NCBI GenBank assembly: GCA_018398765.1
Contig: JAHBMJ010005878.1
Coordinates: 1 to 20,941 of the forward strand
DNA length: 20,941 nt
Direction: 5' to 3'
Source of the DNA: Chromera velia
Taxonomy: Eukaryota; Sar; Chromeraceae
Shown here: positions 9,154 through 17,622 of the stretch, piece after piece
How the letters are laid out: each line of letters starts with the position of its first letter
Position numbering within the stretch: the first letter of the stretch is position 1
Translations under genes and position numbers: made by a program
The notes under the pieces: generated by a model
Seen by the model: the letters and a program-made list of their open reading frames with translations, nothing else
Told to the model about the DNA's origin: nothing
Databases searched by the model: none

Positions 9154-10078
9154 TCGATCGAATTAGGATGCAATTGGCGGCCCAAGGGAGCAAAGCACTT
9201 CTCTGCCGAGCCTTCACGCTCCTTGCAGCGGGGCTGGCAGGGTCCAGTGAAGGATTTTCGAAAGAAAGGAGAGCCCTGCACTTCGGTTCCCCTGTATGTG
9301 CTCCCCAAGCCGATCGTCTTTGCCTTCTTCTTCAACCCTGGACAATCCAAAACGCCGAAGATTGTGCGTTTCCGGAGGGAGAAAAGCCATTCATGAGGTT
9401 CTCTTACGTAGAGAAGCAGGGTCGCCATGCAGGGGTCGGAGTCCTCGTTGAAGATCTGGATCACCAAAACGGGTTTCACCAAAGAAAACGTTGAGGCTAT
9501 GTGCAATGTAGGGACCTCAACACAGACAGACGGCCAGACAATTGGAGAAAAGGGAATCGGTAAGTGCATTTTATTTCTGATCATGGCGTTAGACCGCTGT
9601 CTGTGTGTGATTGCCTCCCGTGCATCTTTCAGTGCCTTCCTTTGGACCCCCCCTGTGCATAGTAAATGTTCACTTTAACGGTTCTCAAGACCATCATGCG
9701 TACCATTATGCTAGATTGGCTAGTACAGATGAATGAATGAATGAATATTCACATTCATATGTGGATCATCTCAGAACAGGGTTCAACTATCCCCCCAACT
9801 CTCCCCCTCAGAAGCTTCAGCCGAGAGAGAGCCCGCATACGGCTGGTGAATTCCCCCTCCCCCCCGCCGGCGAAGACTCAGACGAAGACATCAATATGCT
9901 ATTTGAACAACGACCCAAGCACCGAAAGACCGTGATGGTCCCCGTGAAACCACTGCTGTGTTCGCGTCCCTTTCCTCTCAGAAACACCCTACGATGGGCG
10001 CCAGAGGGAGCGGCGATTCTGGGTGATCCTGAGAAGTTGGAGAAGTATGTGCATGGTGCGTCAGGTTCCTCCTCCTGA
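9154..10078 (+). CDS. Three-exon gene (5' end uncertain), unknown protein
   Basis: Three exons join with matching phases. Exon (9154)-9363 reads GWQGPVKDFRKKGEP, then SVPLYVLPKPIVFAFFFNPG and QSKTPKI. A 69-base intron (donor GTGCGT at 9364, acceptor CATGCAG ending at 9432) joins in phase 0 to exon 9433-9559, which reads GSESSLKIWITKTGFTKENV and TQTDGQTIGEKGI. A strong GTAAGT donor at 9560 and AACAG ending at 9779 join in phase 1 to the last exon. That exon is P-rich, then acidic (GEDSDEDINMLFEQR), then KHRKTVMVPVKPLL, ending LEKYVHGASGSSS with TGA at 10076-10078. No ATG fits the first exon in frame, so an upstream exon is likely. The family was not recognised. Confidence 0.55.
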
Positions 10079-10095
10079 CAGTGCATGTCATCGTG

Positions 10096-10120
10096 TCGGC
10101 CTGCAACTTCCTAGCCTCTT
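10096..10120 (+). repeat. 25-bp direct repeat, copy 1
   Basis: TCGGCCTGCAACTTCCTAG followed by CCTCTT recurs at 10184-10208 with one mismatch (GCAGC). Confidence 0.8.
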
Positions 10121-10183
10121 GAAGCACTCGGTGGACGACCCTAGAGTATTTCAGAGTATTTTAGTAATATTTTTTTGAATATT

Positions 10184-10208
10184 TCGGCCTGCAGCTTCCT
10201 AGCCTCTT
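10184..10208 (+). repeat. 25-bp direct repeat, copy 2
   Basis: Partner of 10096-10120. It runs straight into the segment that resembles 20525-20575. Confidence 0.8.
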
Positions 10209-10257
10209 CGAGGATTCTTGCCAGTCAGTCCGCCATTCCCTTCACCTTTTTCGACCT
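10205..10257 (+). pseudogene. Relic of the exon at 20475-20588
   Basis: The first 18 bases (TCTTCGAGGATTCTTGCC) are identical to 20525-20542, and similarity continues with small indels to about 10257. In the equivalent frame both read LRGFLPVSPPF, after which the relic shifts. This is a degenerate copy of the exon in the gene at 19963-20865. Confidence 0.7.
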
Positions 10258-10300
10258 TTTCACTTCTGGTTGCTCTTTTCCTGTTTGACACTTCGGGTGT

Positions 10301-10349
10301 GGACAGAGGGTGGACTTGCGCACAGTCAGGACTTTCTGGTTGAATACAG
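10301..10349 (+). pseudogene. Relic of the locus at 19222-19292
   Basis: The relic reads TEGGLAHSQDFLVEY, against TESRL then AHSQKFLVEV at 19222-19292. The nucleotides align closely on both sides of a gap. The copy here lacks exactly 21 bases that in the right-hand locus carry seven codons ending in TGA. Confidence 0.7.
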
Positions 10350-10535
10350 CACACGGCGAGAAGCCGTGCGCGGCCGTGCACGGCCGTGCGTAAACTCGGG
10401 CGGCGTGGCATTTTTTTTACCCACGGGGCCCAAAATTGGGCTGTGCTTAAATTCCCCCCGTGCGCGCGCCGTGCATTAAATTGAAGGCGCACGCGCGTGC
10501 GTGGCCGTTCACGGTGTTGCGCTAAAAAGTGTTGC
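10350..10535. repeat. GC-rich block of short palindromes
   Basis: CACGGCGAGAAGCCGTG, GCCCAAAATTGGGC and GCGCACGCGCGTGCG-type palindromes are packed together. Near 10484 it carries ATTAAAT-x-AAGGCGC, similar to 19880-19900. The GGGCCC-AATTGGGC arrangement also resembles the transposon terminal repeat. No coding sequence. Confidence 0.55.
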
Positions 10536-10730
10536 ACAGTGTTGTAGTGTATATATCGAGATACATATATGCAGATAGTCCCGCGAATCGATCGATGTCG
10601 ATGTGTGTAAGAGAAACCGCTCGATTCGCACATGCCGCGGAGCGGCTTCATCAATCTCCTATAGCTGATCGAAGCAGCAATGTCCGGTGAAGAAGCCGAA
10701 GCTCGGGCTGGTGCCGGAAGAAAAACTCGA

Positions 10731-10731
<1 letters not shown>

Positions 10732-10771
<40 letters not shown>

Positions 10772-10782
10772 GACAGAGAGAG

Positions 10783-10819
<37 letters not shown>
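10732..10819. repeat. (GA)n microsatellite, interrupted
   Basis: GA dinucleotides with a few ACAGAG interruptions. It gives rise to long S/L-repeat ORFs on the minus strand that are not genes. Confidence 0.95.
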
Positions 10820-10822
<3 letters not shown>

Positions 10823-10982
10823 GATGGCTTGGGACGGTACAGTATCTAGGTACATTATTACGGAATATGCAGGTACCCAGCAGACATGAAGGGAACAACT
10901 AAAGGGCTTGAATCACATTTTATTGTTAGGGATTTGTGCGTGTTGCGTTGGTATCTGGTGCGTGTACGTTTTCGTGCGTGTG

Positions 10983-11016
10983 CGCATGCGGGCGGGGGCC
11001 CCGGCATGAATTGGGC
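10983..11016 (+). repeat. Left terminal inverted repeat
   Basis: 34 bases identical to the reverse complement of 17623-17656, starting CGCATGCGGGCGGGG and ending GCATGAATTGGGC. The repeat is itself close to a hairpin: GGCGGGGGCCC here pairs with GGGCCCCCGCC at 11013-11023. Confidence 0.85.
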
Positions 11017-11062
11017 CCCCGCCGCGCCGCTTTGAGGGACTTATTGCACTGAAATTGAAGTA

Positions 11063-11078
11063 AGCCGACTAGTCGGCT
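11063..11078. promoter_or_regulatory. Subterminal 16-bp palindrome
   Basis: AGCCGACTAGTCGGCT is a perfect palindrome, 47 bases inside the left repeat and about 140 bases before the gene 1 ATG. It could be a transposase binding site or part of the promoter. No counterpart was seen at the right end. Confidence 0.5.
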
Positions 11079-11216
11079 ACCAAAGCAACAGCCACTCAGA
11101 ACTTCCTCCTTGGGTTGTACTGACGTAGAAACGTCGTTCAAACCGTTCAAAAAGAGTGTCTGACTGTAGAGAACCACCGCTTTGAAGTTCTGATTCAAGT
11201 TTGTAGGCAGATTGAT

Positions 11217-14200
11217 ATGGCAGACCAGCAACAACAGTCTGCACCGGTGCCACCGGATGGCTTTGCTGTGCCCGATCCTCCCCCAGAGCCTCAGACGGGA
11301 GCGCTGCGTTCCCGCAGTGGGTGCACGGGCCGCTCCTTACCCCCCTGATACTGCTGTGATGTCGAGGCAGGTGCCTGACTCGGCTCTTGCTGCTGCACCT
11401 CGAAGGTCGAGGAGACCGGGGGCTACTCGCGGCGCTCTGGAGATGCTCAGCGGAGCCGACTACCACGAAGCAGACGACAGAAGCATCCAGCCTGGAAGTC
11501 AGTCGTTGCCTTTTCCTCTTGTCTTGCTTCCTACAGCCTGGCAGTAGCAGTATTGCCTCATCTGTATGCAGATGAACGCGTATATATCCTTGCCGTCTCT
11601 GCAGGCTCTCGCGCTTCATCCGCTCCTCCTTCTTCCCATGGCAGTGGTGGAGCTGCAGCCATCGTGGAGCTCGTGGTGGTGGCAGTGGTGGAGCTGCGTC
11701 CAGTCGTGCAGCTCGTGGTGGCCGTATTGGGAGGCCTCTGGGTACTACTGGGTTCGCCTGTGACCGCTGCAGGCACAGGTTTCCGACTAGGGCGGATTTG
11801 GAGGAAGTGACGCTGAAGGTGTGCAAGCAGTGCCTGAGCGCATTGAGAGGTGCACACACAGATGCGTGCACATCCCCAGAGAAGAGGATCCGGACCAAGA
11901 GGAGAGCGGTGGAGGCCTTTGCACAACCTGAGGGAGACCATTCTCCCCTTGAGAGTGCTGGTGACTCTCCGATGGCAGGTGACTCTCCAGGGGGAGATGG
12001 CTCTCCGCCTGCCTTTTCGGGATTGGGCCTGGCTGCAGCAGTGCACCAGTCTTTGAGTGCAGCAGCAGCGGCAGCAGCCAATGCCTTGACTACGGATCAT
12101 CCTCATGGCCCCAGTCCACACGCAACAGGTCTGTCGATCAGAAACGTAATAAAGCATTCGGGGAGGCGTCCCCTGAAAATACGCCCTAGGCTAAGCTTCC
12201 CTCCTTCCCTCCTTCTCTCCCCCCTTCCGTCTTTCCCCTCTTTTTTTCTTTGTTTCTGCGCGTCTGTGTGTGTGTGTGCATGTGTGTATGTGTGTGGATG
12301 TGAGTGTGTGGATGTGTGTGTGTACGTGGCACTGTGTGGACACTACGTTTTGGAATTGAACCCTCATGGCCTGCATACCTCTCTCTCTCTGAGACTCTCT
12401 CTCTCTGTCTGTCTCTTTATGCAGGCTCTATGCGTCTCGTGCACTCCCCCTACTTGAAGGCACGGAGTCCAGGGGGCTCTGCGATGAGGTCACCACAGGG
12501 GAGGCACTTCGAGTACGTAGGGTTGCGGCAGGATTTCCGGTATCCGTTGCTTGAGCGGATTGCAGCGGAACAGAGAGCAGCAGAAGAGGGTCAGATGCAT
12601 GACGTCTTTGAGCCCTCCGCAACTGAGCCCTCCCGCCGATCCAGAGAGAAGACCGTGCGTTTCATGAATGACTGGAGACGGCTGGGATCCAGAAAGAGGG
12701 AGAAAGCGGAGGTCGATCTGTTTGCCCGCCGACACACCTACACAGGAGCCCAGCTGATTAGAGCCATGCATCGGGCCACAATCGGAATGTGGGATTCTAT
12801 GCTAGGCTTGGCAAGTCTGGGACCGGAGGAAAGAGCCAACGCCCTGACCGCAGCAGCGACGTCCTTAGTCACGTCCTGCAGTGCGATTAAGCCAGATGTG
12901 GTCACTAAGGCAGTGTATGCAGCAGGGACAGGAGCGGTGCAAGTCAATGTGGTGGACTGCGAGAGAACCTCCAGAAAGAACATGACCTCTTATGAGAGAT
13001 ACAAAGCAGGGAGGGAGAGAAAAATAAACAAGCTGGGGTCAAGACGGTTGTGGGGCCGCTTCTTTGAATTTAAAGCACAGCCGAAAACGAGAGATGAATG
13101 GACCCATTTTGTTATCACAGAGGGTCTCTCTCGGGGGAAGTTGCAGCGATGGAAAAACTTTGTGAAGGATACTTCCATTCCTTCCGTGAAAGAGGTTCGT
13201 GAGTACTTAATTTTTTAAGCATTTCATTCATTTAGTTTTTTTGTCCCATCAAATTTTAATATTTTTTTGTCCCACCCATCAAAAAAAAATTTTTTTTGTC
13301 CCATTAAAAAAAAAATAGTGGTTTTTGTCCCATGCACAAAAAAAAAGCTTTTTGTCCCACCAATAATGTGTAAAAATATTTTAAAATATTTTTGCAGGTG
13401 TTTGCACCTTTGACCGCTCCGCAAAAAAAAATGCGAGAGAAGGGCTTCTTCAAGCCAATGAGCAGAGTGCTCCAGAAGGTCGCCAAAAAGCACACCGGCA
13501 AGTCCCACAACGACTATTTTCAGCCGTTTGTTGGTGACATCAAAGTGCTTCTCGATCTTCTACTGAGAACCGTCATAACGACCACCCCTGAAGGTCTGGA
13601 GATCGAGGAGGAGATCGAAGAGGAGGTTGTGAACATCGAACTGTGTTTGTCAGTCGATGGGAATCGGGCTACTAGACTGAAAGCTGGGGGGGCCTGTATT
13701 TCCATCTTAGTGCGCCCACTTTCCTGTCCCGAGAATGCTCTTTTTTCGAAAGAGTTTTCTTTCTGCGTTGGTCTTGCAAATTGGCAAGAGGGACAGGATA
13801 CCCTAGAAGCGCTTTTCAAGTCTGAAGAGTTGCTAAAGGGTATTAATGTGGTGGATGGGGGAGTCACAGTGCCTGATGGGCCCTATAAGGGGAAAAGGGT
13901 GAAAGTGACATGGTGGGGAACAGCAGACCAATCCACATTTGCTAAAATGTGTGGCACGGCCGGTGCTAATGGTGTGTTCCCCTCCTATTTCACCCTTGAC
14001 AGCAAAGAAGAAATTTGTGCCCTGGAGAGTTGTGACAGAAACATTCCTGGGTACCCGAAGCGGGCATGCTCATGTCTCCTAGACCTAAGGGGATATGATG
14101 ATCACATTCCTCCTTCACGCATAAAACGGGTCTGTCCTACTCATGGGGTGATTCGTGCATGCAAGTGCATCCCTAGAAAGACAGAAGTCAACAGATTCAG

Positions 14201-15467
14201 ACTGGTTGGTTGCCCAAACCACCCAACTGAACAGAACCACTTCCCTCGCCCGTTCACCCGAACGCCAGAGAAGCACGCAGAGCTGGTCGAGCGCCCTTGC
14301 AACTGCAAGAACACAAAGCAGGGACAGAAGAAGCCTGGGTCTCACACAACGACCTGTGCCAAAAAGAAGCAAGGCTCTCTGCGAGAGTCTCTTTGGCCTG
14401 CCTGTTTTGGCATGCGAGTCTGCCCTGACTGCCTGCACTTTGCAATGAGGGGGACCGAAGCGGTGGTGCGTGGGCTTCGAACTACTCTGTGGCCAAAAGT
14501 GTGCAAGTGCGAAGAGTATGAAGAGGAAAAAGCAGGAGAAGAGAAGGAAGATGAACAAAGGAGGGAGAAGACAGACTCCCTGGCAGAGGAGGAAGAGGGG
14601 TGGGAGGGGGAGGAGGAGTGGGATGATGCAGACAAGGCGACAGAGGAGAAGGCAACAAAGAAGAACGCAGCAGCAGCAGCAGCAGCAGCAGAAGACAAGA
14701 AAGACAAAGACGCAGACGTTCAAGATCTCTGTGGACATCCGTGCAACTGTGTGCTCACAGAGTTGACTGCAGAAAAGTGCGGACGCAAAAGTCTACACGT
14801 TCTTCAGGATGACTTCGGTCAAAAAATCATACGCAACCGAACAACCATGGTGCCCATCCAAGATGCAGAGAAAGGGGAGTGGGTGTGGCCAGATTTCTCT
14901 CTGCAAGGCAGAGGCTGCGTCGTTTTGTCAAAAGAACACAAGAACGTGATGGCCCTTGCCGGGTACGGAGACAACGACAGGATCAGAAAAGGCCTTTCTG
15001 CATTCTTCTTCTGTCTGCACATTCTTCGACAGACCGCCCCCTCTGATGAAAATATTGCCAAATACCCCAAAGCAGTCAAAGACTTCAAAAGAGTCTGGCT
15101 TGAAACACACCCAGGCCAGCAGTACCCCGCAACCCTCTATCTCCTCGAGACCTTCTCTTACTTTCTCTACCACTACCGCTCTGTCGCAAAGTACTTCAGC
15201 ATGCAGGCACACGAGGCATTCAACCGCATGGTGGCTGATGCCTTTGCTCCCACTGGCGCTGCAAGTCATGGAGCGAAGCCCCTCTCTAACACCCAAGGGG
15301 ACACAGGGACACAAATCGCAGTCCGCAACCTGCTAGGCGCATTCCTTGCTATCGATGATCGGAGCATCAGCGTGCGTCTGGAAGGAAACAAGACACGGAT
15401 GGATGTGATTGCAGACGACGATGTGTCAGAATGTGTCAGCAGCAGAAGAAATTTCGAGTGGCAGTGA
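11217..15467 (+). CDS. Transposon gene 1: DDE-like transposase, four exons
   Basis: Exons are 11217-11497, 11605-12128, 12425-13194 and 13398-15467, with introns in phases 1, 1 and 0; about 1,210 residues. From the N-terminus it has MADQQQQSAPVPPDG and a basic RRSRRPG patch, an S/G-rich stretch with AT-hook-like RGGRIGRPLG, and a zinc ribbon (C-x2-C-x17-C-x2-C, codons 11759-11833). Next come a basic EKRIRTKRR signal, an A8 run, the helical domain shared with gene 2 (12790-13060), and the catalytic exon. Two single-base breaks fall in the N-terminal part: an extra C in the C6 run near 11341-11346, and a missing base near 11661. The third intron donor (GTTCGT) is weak; GTGAGT four bases later gives the wrong phase. 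The sequence shows the architecture; transposase function is inference. Confidence 0.7.
13236..13362 (+). repeat. Five TTTTTGTCCCA repeats inside intron 3 of gene 1
   Basis: Copies start near 13236, 13262, 13291, 13321 and 13349. Each is a T run followed by GTCCCA and usually an A-rich stretch. The intron (13195-13397) is otherwise A/T-rich, and the alternating T and A runs can pair. Confidence 0.8.
13398..15467 (+). CDS. Gene 1 exon 4: DDE/RNase H-like domain with CxC insertion
   Basis: A 690-codon exon. Candidate catalytic residues are the D in LSVDGN (codon 13656-13658), the D in GTADQ (codon 13926-13928) and the E in QAHEAFN (codon 15213-15215). The last is preceded by TLYLLETFSYFLYHYRSVAK, which matches the usual helix before the DDE glutamate. 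Between the second D and the E lies a large cysteine-rich insertion: CSC, CKC, CNC, CPDC, CKC and CGHPCNC. It is followed or interrupted by E/K-rich and A8 tracts encoded by GCA repeats (14669-14692). CxC clusters inside transposases are known from the Kyakuja-Dileera-Zisupton group, but I cannot assign this protein there. The frame ends at TGA 15465-15467, while an acidic continuation is open in another frame. Confidence 0.65.
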   Translation: MFAPLTAPQKKMREKGFFKPMSRVLQKVAKKHTGKSHNDYFQPFVGDIKVLLDLLLRTVITTTPEGLEIEEEIEEEVVNIELCLSVDGNRATRLKAGGACISILVRPLSCPENALFSKEFSFCVGLANWQEGQDTLEALFKSEELLKGINVVDGGVTVPDGPYKGKRVKVTWWGTADQSTFAKMCGTAGANGVFPSYFTLDSKEEICALESCDRNIPGYPKRACSCLLDLRGYDDHIPPSRIKRVCPTHGVIRACKCIPRKTEVNRFRLVGCPNHPTEQNHFPRPFTRTPEKHAELVERPCNCKNTKQGQKKPGSHTTTCAKKKQGSLRESLWPACFGMRVCPDCLHFAMRGTEAVVRGLRTTLWPKVCKCEEYEEEKAGEEKEDEQRREKTDSLAEEEEGWEGEEEWDDADKATEEKATKKNAAAAAAAAEDKKDKDADVQDLCGHPCNCVLTELTAEKCGRKSLHVLQDDFGQKIIRNRTTMVPIQDAEKGEWVWPDFSLQGRGCVVLSKEHKNVMALAGYGDNDRIRKGLSAFFFCLHILRQTAPSDENIAKYPKAVKDFKRVWLETHPGQQYPATLYLLETFSYFLYHYRSVAKYFSMQAHEAFNRMVADAFAPTGAASHGAKPLSNTQGDTGTQIAVRNLLGAFLAIDDRSISVRLEGNKTRMDVIADDDVSECVSSRRNFEWQ

Positions 15468-15552
15468 GGATGACTTTGCATATGAAGCAGACGAGGAGGA
15501 GGAGGAGGAGGGGGGAGAGGGAGGGAAAGAGTCTGATGGAATGCATGACTGA
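15436..15552 (+). pseudogene. Out-of-frame acidic C-terminal continuation of gene 1
   Basis: From about 15436, frame 1 reads SAAEEISSGSEDDFAYEA, then DEEEEEEGGEGGKESDGMHD and TGA at 15550-15552. It overlaps the last codons of the gene 1 frame and looks like the original acidic tail, displaced by one inserted base near the repeated GTGTCAGAATGTGTCAG at 15423-15439. Confidence 0.55.
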
Positions 15553-15736
15553 CCTTTTGTATCGATCAGTAATCGTCAAGTGCCGCCTCTTCGCCGATTT
15601 CTCTGTCGTCAACATCACATTGCGACTCTGCACGAAAGAAGGGGAAGCGAGAGGAGGGCGGGGGAGGGAGAAGTTAATTCATGCATGTATGTGCGTGCAT
15701 GTTGACTGTCTGTGTGTTCCATGTCTGCCTTCTGGA

Positions 15737-16252
15737 TACTTTGTATCTGAAAGGGTGTGCGTACTTTGTATCTGAAAGGGTGTGCGTACTTTGTATCTGA
15801 AAGGGTGTGCGTACTTTGTATCTGAAAGGGTGTGCGTATTTTGTATCTGAAAGGGTGTGCATACTTTGTATCTGAAAGGGTGTGCGTACTTTGTATCTGA
15901 AAGGGTGTGCGTACTTTGTATCTGAAAGGGTGTGCGTACTTTGTATCTGAAAGGGTGTGCGTACTTTGTATCTGAAAGGGTGTGCATACTTTGTATCTGA
16001 AAGGGTGTGCGTACTTTGTATCTGAAAGGGTGTGCATACTTTGTATCTGAAAGGGTGTGCGTATTTTGTATCTGAAAGGGTGTGCGTACTTTGTATCTGA
16101 AAGGGTGTGCGTACTTTGTATCTGAAAGGGTGTGCGTACTTTGTATCTGAAAGGGTGTGCGTACTTTGTATCTGAAAGGGTGTGCGTACTTTGTATCTGA
16201 AAGGGTGTGCGTACTTTGTATCTGAAAGGGTGTGCATACTAAAGGGTGTGCA
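15737..16252. repeat. 25-bp minisatellite, 20 full copies
   Basis: Unit TACTTTGTATCTGAAAGGG plus TGTGCG. Twenty complete copies run 15737-16236, then a copy lacking 9 bases (16237-16252). Variants are TATTTTG at 15837 and 16062, and GCA instead of GCG at several boundaries. It lies between the convergent genes of the transposon. Confidence 0.97.
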
Positions 16253-16472
16253 TACAAGTGATCGTACCAGGTCCTGTTTCGTCGACGTCCATGTCATGAG
16301 TCCCCTGGCCGTGCTCGTCTCCTCCAGTGTCTCCCCCCTCCTCCTGTTGGACTCCAGCAGCCTGCATTCAATGATTTACATGCAAAGAATCATGAAACAA
16401 TTGAATTGATAGAATCATCTTGACTGTACACTGTCTAGCTAGGCTGTTTCTAGGGCTCACACCAGTGTGCCT

Positions 16473-17471
16473 CTAGCTGACCTGAGACTGGTCCTCGGCT
16501 TGAGAGTCCTGGGCACCGGCGTCCGCAGGCTGCACCTCCTGCACTGTGTAGCTGACGCCGACGTCCACTCTCCCCTGGCTCTGAAGAGAGCCCATCACAA
16601 TGTACAGGCAGGGATCCAGGGTTCTCTGGAGGGTGGAGGCAGGCGCTGGAAAAGACGCTCCGAACAGCTCCGTCAGCTGCACGTCCGTCCGGTACCCAGA
16701 GCGCACCTTTCCGAAGAACATTCCGAGGGCCTCTCCTCGGACCACAATTACAAGAGGCGCATCGAACTGCAAGCAAATAACATTGCATGTATGAATTAGA
16801 ACAGTGCGCTCACTTTGCAACGCTTTGCACAGAAAAAGGGAGTTGAGAAGGGAGAATGCTGACTGACCAGCGCTCGGTAGCTGTTCTCCGTCACGCCTTG
16901 AGGAGCCAGAACCTGCACGCCGGGACTTTTCAGCCAGCCCAAGACGTAATTTGGAAGCCGAAAGCTCCCTACGCCGCCAACACACTCCCAGAGCTTCTCC
17001 ACATCGATGAGTGTAGAGTCGAACCCCCTCAGCATCAAGGCGTAGTAGCGGAGTGCAAGCATCATCGTCCCCTTGTGCCCCATCGTGAGGCAGCGAAAGG
17101 GCGTACCTTCTTCTCTCTCTGTACTCCTCCTGTGGCAAGAGCCGACTCCACAATGCGTCGGTCACAATTGAGCGCAGGGCGGACAACTTCGAAGATCTTC
17201 GAGCTACCTCTCGGGCCGACAGCCGTCTCTTTTTGAAAGTCTTCAAAACAACATCTTGCACAATAAAGTTCATCATTCTATTCGAAGCAGACATCAAGGC
17301 ACGCTTCACAGCACCTCTCATGTCTTGACAGGAAGTTTGGTTGTAGCTTGCAATGGTGCCTTTTAGAGCCCCAATCAACTGAGTCTCTGCACCGAGCAGC
17401 TCAGCAGCCTTTCGGAGTGCCTTTGCGCGTTCAAAGGGATCATCTGCCATTCTGCCAATGCTCGTTCTCCA
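16473..17471 (-). CDS. Transposon gene 2: protein with gene 1-like N-terminal domain
   Basis: Exon 1/2 runs from about 17471 to 16868 and exon 3 from 16766 to 16473 (TAG). The 101-base intron has a GTCAGT donor and a GCTTGCAG acceptor, phase 0. The first ATG is at 17450 (MADDPFERAKAL), but the conserved tryptophan shared with gene 1 lies upstream at 17471-17469. A 5' exon between there and the right terminal repeat is therefore likely. One extra base near 17100-17125 shifts the frame: the upstream part ends LLPQEEYRER, and the downstream part reads MGHKGTMMLALRYYALMLRG, then SFRLPNYVLGWLKSPGVQ. Exon 3 reads APLVIVVRGEALGMFFGKVR and ends in an acidic Q/D/E tail. The N-terminal part resembles the helical domain of gene 1; the C-terminal part is unrecognised. 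An accessory DNA-binding or assembly role is inference. Confidence 0.6.
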   Translation of the reverse strand, partial: WRTSIGRMADDPFERAKALRKAAELLGAETQLIGALKGTIASYNQTSCQDMRGAVKRALMSASNRMMNFIVQDVVLKTFKKRRLSAREVARRSSKLSALRSIVTDALWSRLLPQEEYRERRRYALSLPHDGAQGDDDACTPLLRLDAEGVRLYTHRCGEALGVCWRRRELSASKLRLGLAEKSRRAGSGSSRRDGEQLPSAGQSAFSLLNSLFLCKALQSERTVLIHTCNVICLQFDAPLVIVVRGEALGMFFGKVRSGYRTDVQLTELFGASFPAPASTLQRTLDPCLYIVMGSLQSQGRVDVGVSYTVQEVQPADAGAQDSQAEDQSQVS

Positions 17472-17622
17472 CTGCCCGTCAGTCGTTTTGAACAAAAAAA
17501 AGGGCAGTTTTGTAGTCAGTCACAATGTCTGAGAGTGTTGGCAGACAACGAAGCTCATTGATTCATCTGTTGCTGAGACTGAAAATAACTCTGAGATCCG
17601 GCGCACCCAGGGGCGGCGGCCT

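Noticed and set aside
9099-9584. 161-codon minus-strand ORF
   Set aside because: Competes with the plus-strand gene at 9154-10078, which has two phase-matched introns and a strong GTAAGT donor. The minus frame has neither, though its composition is not absurd.
10199-10855. 218-codon minus-strand S/L-rich ORF
   Set aside because: Created by the GA microsatellite and the GC-rich palindromic block; no coding character.
11077-12081. 334-codon minus-strand ORF
   Set aside because: It is antisense to gene 1 exons 1 and 2. The plus strand gives a zinc ribbon, good splice sites and continuous phases; the minus reading is R/S/P-rich shadow sequence.
14115-14738. 207-codon minus-strand ORF with poly-C/L runs
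   Set aside because: Shadow of the acidic and GCA-repeat part of gene 1 exon 4.
15674-16297. Minus-strand repeat protein across the 25-bp minisatellite
   Set aside because: All three minus frames are open simply because the unit lacks stops; no start context, splice sites or unique domain.
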